A model generated the notes under the pieces. The model saw nothing but the letters and a program-made list of their open reading frames with translations. It made no database searches and was not told where the DNA came from. Made by a program: the position numbers and the translations under genes. Shown piece after piece: positions 58,040 through 64,000 of a stretch of 64,000 bases of DNA (position 1 is the first letter of the stretch; each line of letters starts with the position of its first letter). Origin of the DNA: Billgrantia pellis (lineage in GTDB: Bacteria; Pseudomonadota; Gammaproteobacteria; Pseudomonadales; Halomonadaceae); NCBI RefSeq assembly GCF_008297955.1, contig NZ_VTPY01000001.1, positions 186,001-250,000 on the forward strand. The letters are read 5' to 3'.

Positions 58040-58503
58040 AGGTCCGCCTGATGGCGGTCGGTACGCGCATGCCCGGCTGGGTGAGCGAAGGAGTCGAAGA
58101 GTACCGCAAGCGGCTACCGCGCGATTTTTCCCTGGAGGTCGAAGAGATCGCTCCCGGACAGCGCGGCAAGAATGCGGATGTCGCACGTGCCGTGGCTCTC
58201 GAGGCGCAGCGTATCCGGGAACGTCTCCGCGGTGACGAGATCACGGTGGCATTGGAAGTCGAAGGGCAGGCCTGGAGCACCCGGCGCCTGGCTCGGGAAG
58301 CCGAGGAGTGGCGGCTTGCGGGGCGTGATGTGGCCCTTCTGATTGGCGGCCCCGATGGCCTCTGTCCCCAGCTCTCGGCCAGCGCCGACAGGCGCTGGTC
58401 GCTATCGCCTCTTACCCTGCCGCACCCGCTGGTGCGGGTGATCCTGGCCGAGCAGCTTTATCGCGCCTGGACACTGCTGGTGGGGCACCCCTATCACCGC
58501 TGA
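58036..58503 (+). CDS. rlmH: 23S rRNA (pseudouridine(1915)-N3)-methyltransferase RlmH
   Basis: SPOUT-class methyltransferase acting on pseudouridine 1915 of 23S rRNA in the assembled ribosome. [16 protein letters not shown] at the N-terminus, the knot motif [13 protein letters not shown] and the C-terminal [12 protein letters not shown] with HPYHR are all present. Its 155 residues match the family. Confidence 0.97.
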   Translation: MKVRLMAVGTRMPGWVSEGVEEYRKRLPRDFSLEVEEIAPGQRGKNADVARAVALEAQRIRERLRGDEITVALEVEGQAWSTRRLAREAEEWRLAGRDVALLIGGPDGLCPQLSASADRRWSLSPLTLPHPLVRVILAEQLYRAWTLLVGHPYHR

Positions 58504-58541
58504 GTGGCGGCTACACAAGAACCAGCGAGATCATTGCCGGC

Positions 58542-60449
58542 ATGCGAGATCGCCGTGACACCCTCAAGAATCCTGAGCAAGAACTGCGTATCTTTCGTAT
58601 GCGGGCGCTGCTGGCGGCGTTGATCGTCCTGCTCCTGACCGGACTGCTGGTGGGGCGCCTCGGCTACCTGCAGATCGTTCAGCATGAGGTCTACAGTACG
58701 CGCTCCGAGAAGAATCGCGTGCGCGTGGAGCCGCTTCCGCCCACCCGGGGACTGATCTACGATCGCAACGGCGTGCTACTGGCCGAGAATCGACCCACCT
58801 ACAACCTGACCCTGATCCGCGAACGCGTCGAGGATCTCGACGCGACCCTCGATTTGCTCGAGGAGTTGCTCGAACTCTCGGAGGAGGAGGCCGAGGGGTT
58901 TCGCCTCCGGGCCCGCCAGCCGCAGCGGCCGTTCCAGCCGTCGCTGCTGATGAGTGAACTCGACGAGAGGCAAATTGCAAGGCTGGCGATCAATCGTCAT
59001 CGTCTGCCCGGTGTCGAAGTCGAAGCGCAACTGCTGCGCTATTATCCCGATGCCGACATCATGGCGCATGCCCTGGGTTATGTGGGGCGGATCAATGCCG
59101 AGGAACTCAAGAACCTCGATCCGGGGCGCTATGCCGGTACCCATTTCATCGGCAAGACCGGCGTCGAGCGCTTCTACGAGGACGTATTGCATGGCCAGGC
59201 AGGCCTGCGCCAGGTGGAAACCAATGCCCGCGGGCGCGTTCTGCGCGAACTGGGGCGTACCGACCCGATACCGGGACGGAATCTGACACTGACGCTCGAC
59301 AAGGAACTGCAGGCGCTGGCCTACGAGCTACTCGACGGCCGCCGCGGCTCCATCGTCGCCATCGCACCCAAGACCGGCGAGATCCTGGCCATGGTGTCGG
59401 CACCCGGGTTCGACAGCAACAGGTTCGTCACCGGTATCGACTTCGCCTCCTACCGTGCCCTACAGGAGGATATCGACCTGCCGTTGTTCAACCGCGCTAT
59501 TCGGGGTCAGTATCCGCCGGGCTCGACGATCAAGCCGTTCCTGGCCCTCGCCGGGCTTGCGGAAGGGGTCATCACGCCCGAGCGAACCATTAACGATCCA
59601 GGCTTCTATCAATTACCCAACGATAGCCGCCGCTACCGCAACTGGCTGCGTTGGGGGCATGGGCGCGTCGACATGGAGCGCTCCATCGCGGTCTCCAACA
59701 ACACCTACTATTACTCGCTGGCCCATGACATGGGCATCGACCGGCTACATGCGCAGATGAGTGCATTCGGTTTCGGTCAACGCGTCGGTCACGACGTGTT
59801 CGGCGAGAGTGCTGCGCTGATGCCCTCAAGGGAGTGGAAACGCGGCCGCTTCAACCAGCCCTGGTACCCGGGCGAGACGCTTTCGGTCGGTATCGGTCAG
59901 GGGTACTGGCAGGTTACGCCGCTGCAGCTCGCGACCGCCACGGCGGTGCTGGCCAATCGTGGAGAGTGGGTCAAGCCGCGCCTGGCACGGCGGATCGACG
60001 ACGAGCCGGTTCCGCAGGAACTTCCCGATACGCCCGACGATATCACCATCGCCAACGATGCCTGGTGGGATCGCATCTTCTCGGGCATGGAAAAGGTTCT
60101 CAGCGGCAGCGAGGGTACTGCCCGGCGTACCGGGGTGGGACTGGAATATCGCATGGGAGGGAAATCCGGCACCGCCCAGGTCTTCTCCTTGGGACAGGAT
60201 CAAAAGTACAACGCCGAGGAGCTCGCCGAGCGGCTGCGGGATCATGCGCTATTCATGGCATTCGCTCCGTTGGAGGACCCGCAGATCGCCGTGTCCGTGA
60301 TCGTCGAGAACGCTGGCGGCGGCAGCACGCATGCGGCGCACCTGGCGCGAGCGATTACCGATGCCTGGCTGCTTGAGGAGGAGGCACCCGACGTCGAGGA
60401 AGTTCGCGAGACGCTGGAAAATGACACCGGCACCGTGGCGGGGAACTGA
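58542..60449 (+). CDS. mrdA: Peptidoglycan transpeptidase MrdA (PBP2)
   Basis: Class B PBP that crosslinks the lateral wall with RodA. An N-terminal membrane anchor (LLAALIVLLLTGLLVG) precedes RGLIYDRNGVLLAENRPTYN. Catalytic Ser328-Thr-Ile-Lys331, SNN at 385-387 and KSGT at 541-544 are intact. The family-specific HFIGKTGVERFYED segment is present. The protein is 635 residues. rodA begins 3 bases after the stop. Confidence 0.97.
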   Translation: MRDRRDTLKNPEQELRIFRMRALLAALIVLLLTGLLVGRLGYLQIVQHEVYSTRSEKNRVRVEPLPPTRGLIYDRNGVLLAENRPTYNLTLIRERVEDLDATLDLLEELLELSEEEAEGFRLRARQPQRPFQPSLLMSELDERQIARLAINRHRLPGVEVEAQLLRYYPDADIMAHALGYVGRINAEELKNLDPGRYAGTHFIGKTGVERFYEDVLHGQAGLRQVETNARGRVLRELGRTDPIPGRNLTLTLDKELQALAYELLDGRRGSIVAIAPKTGEILAMVSAPGFDSNRFVTGIDFASYRALQEDIDLPLFNRAIRGQYPPGSTIKPFLALAGLAEGVITPERTINDPGFYQLPNDSRRYRNWLRWGHGRVDMERSIAVSNNTYYYSLAHDMGIDRLHAQMSAFGFGQRVGHDVFGESAALMPSREWKRGRFNQPWYPGETLSVGIGQGYWQVTPLQLATATAVLANRGEWVKPRLARRIDDEPVPQELPDTPDDITIANDAWWDRIFSGMEKVLSGSEGTARRTGVGLEYRMGGKSGTAQVFSLGQDQKYNAEELAERLRDHALFMAFAPLEDPQIAVSVIVENAGGGSTHAAHLARAITDAWLLEEEAPDVEEVRETLENDTGTVAGN

Positions 60450-60452
60450 GCG

Positions 60453-61613
60453 ATGGCCATGAATGGATTGACCCGGGCCCTGCGGGGCCGACCTACGCGA
60501 GCCCCGGAGAGCGGGATATCGCGGCGCAAGGGTATTTGGGAGAGGGTGCATCTCGACCCCTGGCTGCTGCTGCTGCTGCTGGTACTGTTGATGGCGGGGC
60601 TTGGAGTGCTCTACAGCGCCAGCGGCCAGCGCATCGAGGTCGTTATCGCCCAGGGCACACGCTTCCTGGTGGCTCTCGCTACCATGCTGGTGCTGGCGCA
60701 AGTGCCTCCCGCCACGCTAATACGGTGGGCGCCGCCAATTTATGGCATCGGCGTGCTGATGCTGGTGGCGGTCGAGTTGGTGGGCGACATGGGCATGGGC
60801 GCGCAGCGCTGGCTCGAGATACCCGGCGTGATCCGCTTCCAGCCGTCGGAACTGATGAAGTTGGCCATGCCGCTGATGCTGGCGGCATGGCTGAGTCGGC
60901 GACAATTGCCGCCGCGCTGGAAGGATCTGCTGATGTGTGCCGCGCTGTTGGGACTGCCGGTGGTACTGATCGCCAAGCAACCCGACCTGGGGACTTCCCT
61001 GCTGGTCGCTTGTGCAGGCATTTTCGTGGTACTGCTGGCGGGGCTCTCCTGGCGCTTTATCGTCTTTCTTCTCGTCGCTGCGGCCGCAGCGCTACCGCTT
61101 TTGTGGATTAACCTGCACAACTACCAACGCCAGCGGGTGCTGACCTTCCTCAATCCCGAAAGCGATCCGCTGGGCTCTGGCTGGAATATCATTCAATCGA
61201 CCACGGCGATCGGCAGCGGCGGTTTATGGGGCAAGGGGTGGTTGCAGGGCACCCAATCCCAGTTGGAATTCCTGCCCGAACGGCATACCGATTTCATCGT
61301 CGCGGTACTGGGCGAAGAACTCGGGCTGGTGGGCATGTTGGTGCTGCTGCTGCTCTATCTGCTGATCATCCTGCGTGGCTTGTGGTTGTCGATGGCCGCT
61401 CATGACACCTTTGGTCGCTTGCTCGGCGGTAGCATCATCCTCACGTTCTTCATTTACGTTTTCGTCAATGTGGGCATGGTCAGCGGCATCCTCCCGGTGG
61501 TCGGCGTCCCCTTGCCATTGGTCAGCTATGGAGGGACCTCCAGCGTGACCTTGCTGGCGGGATTCGGTATTCTCATGTCCATTCATGGGCACCGTCGTCT
61601 GCTGCCGCGTTGA
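60453..61613 (+). CDS. rodA: Rod-shape glycan polymerase RodA
   Basis: SEDS glycosyltransferase of the elongasome, partner of MrdA. About ten transmembrane helices, including one encoded by a leucine-codon run at 60562-60590. RFQPSELMKLAMPLM, KQPDLGTSLLVA, LEFLPERHTDFIVAVLGEELG and PLPLVSYGGTSSVTLLAGFG are hallmarks. Length 386 from ATG 60453; ATG 60459 is also possible. Confidence 0.97.
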   Translation: MAMNGLTRALRGRPTRAPESGISRRKGIWERVHLDPWLLLLLLVLLMAGLGVLYSASGQRIEVVIAQGTRFLVALATMLVLAQVPPATLIRWAPPIYGIGVLMLVAVELVGDMGMGAQRWLEIPGVIRFQPSELMKLAMPLMLAAWLSRRQLPPRWKDLLMCAALLGLPVVLIAKQPDLGTSLLVACAGIFVVLLAGLSWRFIVFLLVAAAAALPLLWINLHNYQRQRVLTFLNPESDPLGSGWNIIQSTTAIGSGGLWGKGWLQGTQSQLEFLPERHTDFIVAVLGEELGLVGMLVLLLLYLLIILRGLWLSMAAHDTFGRLLGGSIILTFFIYVFVNVGMVSGILPVVGVPLPLVSYGGTSSVTLLAGFGILMSIHGHRRLLPR

Positions 61614-61661
61614 CGTACGGCGACGCACGGCCCAGGCGAAGAGGCCCCAAGTAGGGAGTGC

Positions 61662-62726
61662 ATGATGCCATCGAAGAAGTGGATGGGGGCCGGCGGTGCC
61701 GCGTTGACGGTGGCGGCCCTTTGGTGGCCGACGCCGGGATTGCATGCTGCGGATTTCGACCCGTCCCGGCACGAGGAGGCGCGAGCGCTGGTGGAAGAGC
61801 TTGCCGAGCGCGAAGTGCCACGTGACTGGCTGGAGGCGGCGCTGCGCGATGCGGATTTCCAGCAGGGGGTGCTCGATGCCATGGCGGGAGCGGCCGAGCG
61901 GCACCTGCGCTGGGACCAGTATCGCGATATCTTTCTCAAGCCCGAGCGTATCAGCCGCGGAGTTGCCTTCATCGAAGCCCACGCCGACGCTTTCGCACGT
62001 GCCGAGGAGAGGTTCGGCGTGCCGGCAGAGGTGATTGCCGCGATCATCGGCGTCGAGACCAGCTATGGTCGCTATACCGGCAGGCATCGTGTGCTCGATT
62101 CCCTGGCGACACTGGCCTTTCATCATCCCGAACGCGGCGGTTTCTTCCGTGGCGAGCTGGCCGCTTTTCTCGAGATTGCCCACGAGCAGGGAGTGGTTCC
62201 CGGTAGCCTGAAGGGCTCCTACGCCGGTGCCATGGGCTACCCGCAATTCATTCCCACCAGCTATCGTGCCTACGCCGTGGATTTCGACGGTGACGGGCTG
62301 CGCGATCTCTGGGCCAATCCGGTAGACGCCATCGGCAGTGTGGGCAATTACTTCGCCGAGCATGGCTGGCGCCGGGGCGAGCCCACCTACCACGAGGCCA
62401 CCGGCCCCGAGACACCTCCCGACGTTATCGCCTTCAACCGCACGCAACGGCCCTATGCGACCCTGGGCGAACTGGCTGCAGCGGAGGTGCATGTCGAAAC
62501 CCCGCTCGACGAGGCAACCAAAGTGATTCCGCTGGCGCTGGAACGGGACGAGCAGGCTTGGCGCTATCGAGTCGGTCATGACAATTTCTACGTCATCACG
62601 CGCTACAACCATAGCCATCTCTATGCCATGGCCGTGACGGAGCTGGCCGAGGCGATCGCCGAGATGCGTGAACTCGAGCCTTTTCCGCTGGCCTCGCGGG
62701 GCGATGGGGCGGAGGACGAATCATGA
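61662..62726 (+). CDS. mltB: Lytic murein transglycosylase B MltB
   Basis: Cleaves the glycan backbone to 1,6-anhydro ends. An N-terminal export signal (GAALTVAALWWPTPGLHA) lacks a lipobox cysteine, unlike E. coli MltB, so the protein may be soluble in the periplasm. The catalytic glutamate lies in AAIIGVETSYGRYTG; GSYAGAMGYPQFIPTSYR and FDGDGLRDLWANPVDAIGS are conserved. The protein is 354 residues. It overlaps rlpA by four bases. Confidence 0.95.
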   Translation: MMPSKKWMGAGGAALTVAALWWPTPGLHAADFDPSRHEEARALVEELAEREVPRDWLEAALRDADFQQGVLDAMAGAAERHLRWDQYRDIFLKPERISRGVAFIEAHADAFARAEERFGVPAEVIAAIIGVETSYGRYTGRHRVLDSLATLAFHHPERGGFFRGELAAFLEIAHEQGVVPGSLKGSYAGAMGYPQFIPTSYRAYAVDFDGDGLRDLWANPVDAIGSVGNYFAEHGWRRGEPTYHEATGPETPPDVIAFNRTQRPYATLGELAAAEVHVETPLDEATKVIPLALERDEQAWRYRVGHDNFYVITRYNHSHLYAMAVTELAEAIAEMRELEPFPLASRGDGAEDES

Positions 62727-63697
62727 GGAGGCTGTTGGTGGTATTGGTGGCGTTCGCGCTGCTGACGGGATGTGCCGGCAGTGGCTCCGGCACGTCGGGA
62801 CAGCGCGAAGCCTCGTCGCAGGCACCTTCCGGTGGCGGGGCGCGCTACGCCTTGAGCGGTGACGCCTACCCGCAGGATCCGCCCGACGTCAGCGAGATTC
62901 CCGATGCGGTGCCACGTATCGAAGAGCCATCGCGTGGCGGCAATCGGCCGGTCTATGAGGTCTGGGGCAAGAGCTACCGCGTGTTGCCCGACGCCAGAGG
63001 TTACGTGCGCCAGGGAACCGCTTCCTGGTACGGCGAAAAGTTTCACGGCTACGCCACGTCCAATGGCGAAATTTATGACATGTACAAGATGAGCGCCGCG
63101 CATCGCTCCCTGCCGCTACCGACGTTTGCCCGGGTGACCAACCTGGACAACGGACGTTCGGTCATCGTGCGGGTCAATGATCGTGGACCCTTCCACAACG
63201 ACCGCGAGATCGATCTCTCCTATGCCGCGGCGGCGCGTCTGGACATACTTGATCGCGGTACCGGCCGGGTGAAAGTCGAAGCGATCGACCCCGAGGCATG
63301 GTTGGCCGAGAATGGGCGTGGCGGGGCGAACCAAGAGGTATCGCGTGCTGCTCAACCGGCGCCCGCGGAGGCCGCCGCAAGACCGGCTCCTCGCACTGAG
63401 AGCGCGGCTATAACCGAGCCTTCAGCGTCGCCTCGCGTCGCTTCGGCCGGAAGCGGTGCTACCGACGGCCAACCCATTTACCTGCAGATCGCGGCGCTGG
63501 GGTCTGCCGACAATGCGCGTGCGCTCAAAGCGCGGCTGGAGAGCGAGTTGTCGCATCCCGTGCGTGTCTCGGATGCCACCGGCATGTACCGTGTCCAGGT
63601 CGGCCCCCTGGCTCATGCGGGGCAGGTGGAACCCGTGCGCGACGAGCTCAGGCGGGCCGGCTTCGACCAGGCCTTTATCGTCAACGGCGCCGACTGA
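62723..63697 (+). CDS. rlpA: Septal ring lytic transglycosylase RlpA
   Basis: Outer-membrane lipoprotein with lytic transglycosylase activity on denuded glycan. A lipobox LLTGC places the lipidated cysteine at residue 17. The double-psi beta-barrel domain has GTASWYGEKFHGYATSNGE and VRVNDRGPFHNDREIDLS. An Ala/Pro-rich linker leads to a C-terminal SPOR domain (YLQIAALGSADNARALKARL), which binds septal peptidoglycan. Length 324. Confidence 0.96.
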   Translation: MRRLLVVLVAFALLTGCAGSGSGTSGQREASSQAPSGGGARYALSGDAYPQDPPDVSEIPDAVPRIEEPSRGGNRPVYEVWGKSYRVLPDARGYVRQGTASWYGEKFHGYATSNGEIYDMYKMSAAHRSLPLPTFARVTNLDNGRSVIVRVNDRGPFHNDREIDLSYAAAARLDILDRGTGRVKVEAIDPEAWLAENGRGGANQEVSRAAQPAPAEAAARPAPRTESAAITEPSASPRVASAGSGATDGQPIYLQIAALGSADNARALKARLESELSHPVRVSDATGMYRVQVGPLAHAGQVEPVRDELRRAGFDQAFIVNGAD

Positions 63698-63730
63698 TCG
63701 GCGCCTTCCCTTGATCCTCTCGACGTAGCG

Positions 63731-64000
63731 ATGACATCCATGCCCATGCAAGTGCTATTCCGTTGTTTCCCTCTACGATTGATGCCGGCGTTATTGACGT
63801 GCCTGCTGCTGTTCGTTTCCCAGGCCCTGGCCCAGTCGGCACCGACACCGCAGGCCATCGTACCCTCGCCGCCGCAGATCGCCGCCAAGTCGTGGATACT
63901 CATGGATGCCAACAGTGGCAAGGTGTTGACGGAGCACAACGCCGATGAGCGCCTGCCGCCTGCCAGCCTGACCAAGTTGATGACCGCCTACTTGGTCGAG
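63731..64000 (+). CDS. dacA: D-alanyl-D-alanine carboxypeptidase DacA, 3'-truncated
   Basis: Penicillin-binding protein 5/6 type that trims the terminal D-Ala. Only the first 90 residues are in the window. A signal peptide ([17 protein letters not shown] region) precedes [17 protein letters not shown] and the catalytic SLTK of [17 protein letters not shown]. Three in-frame ATGs at 63731, 63740 and 63746 compete for the start and none has a strong ribosome site. The mltB-rlpA-dacA order supports the call. Confidence 0.93.
   Translation, partial: MTSMPMQVLFRCFPLRLMPALLTCLLLFVSQALAQSAPTPQAIVPSPPQIAAKSWILMDANSGKVLTEHNADERLPPASLTKLMTAYLVE

Overview
This is a G+C-rich gammaproteobacterial chromosome segment. 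Gene content and protein sequences look like Halomonadaceae (Halomonas or a close relative): a full dcw cluster ending in ftsZ-lpxC, a bioBFHCD biotin operon, the accB-accC-prmA-dusB-fis-purH strand, a PPi-dependent phosphofructokinase and the nadD-rsfS-rlmH-mrdA-rodA-mltB-rlpA-dacA block. The genus is inferred from how the proteins read; no database search was run.

Layout. (1) 1-17263, plus strand: rsmH (5' end outside the window), ftsL, ftsI, murE, murF, mraY, murD, ftsW, murG, murC, ddlB, ftsQ, ftsA, ftsZ, lpxC. Most junctions are ATGA or GTGA overlaps; separate promoters are visible before ftsA and lpxC. (2) 17346-23394, minus strand: bioB-bioF-bioH-bioC-bioD, a tRNA-Leu(UAG), then bioA, with a BirA-like operator and promoter ahead of bioB. 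(3) 23550-32333: an AT-rich island bracketed by two direct copies of comF. The left copy is frameshifted and cut inside its PRPP-binding motif; the right copy is intact. Between them lie four same-strand genes: a 112-aa protein ending in a GDNVGGDKY motif, an 1103-aa TPR / GreA-C-like / PIN-like protein starting with a related motif, a PLD-like (HKD) protein, and a TPR-like protein with a HEPN RNase motif. A decayed second copy of the PLD gene's 3' end follows the HEPN gene. This is the likeliest undescribed system here, probably anti-phage or another conflict system. (4) 32388-37214: srkA, an exported hypothetical protein, folE, folX, a small membrane protein, gabD. (5) 37297-46056, minus strand: purH, fis, dusB, prmA, accC, accB, dsbD, ppa. 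(6) 46304-55513: a PP2C-kinase fusion protein, pfp, mpl, ubiX, a LysE-family exporter, a DedA-PAP2 fusion and two membrane proteins with degenerate GGDEF-like domains. (7) 55605-64000, plus strand: proA, nadD, rsfS, rlmH, mrdA, rodA, mltB, rlpA and the start of dacA.

How they fit together: the two ends of the window are peptidoglycan and division machinery (precursor synthesis, septal synthase, divisome; then the elongasome and wall-trimming enzymes), with mpl adding precursor recycling. Biotin made by the bio operon would serve the biotin carboxyl carrier AccB. The island is the only segment whose base composition and gene type clearly differ from the rest.
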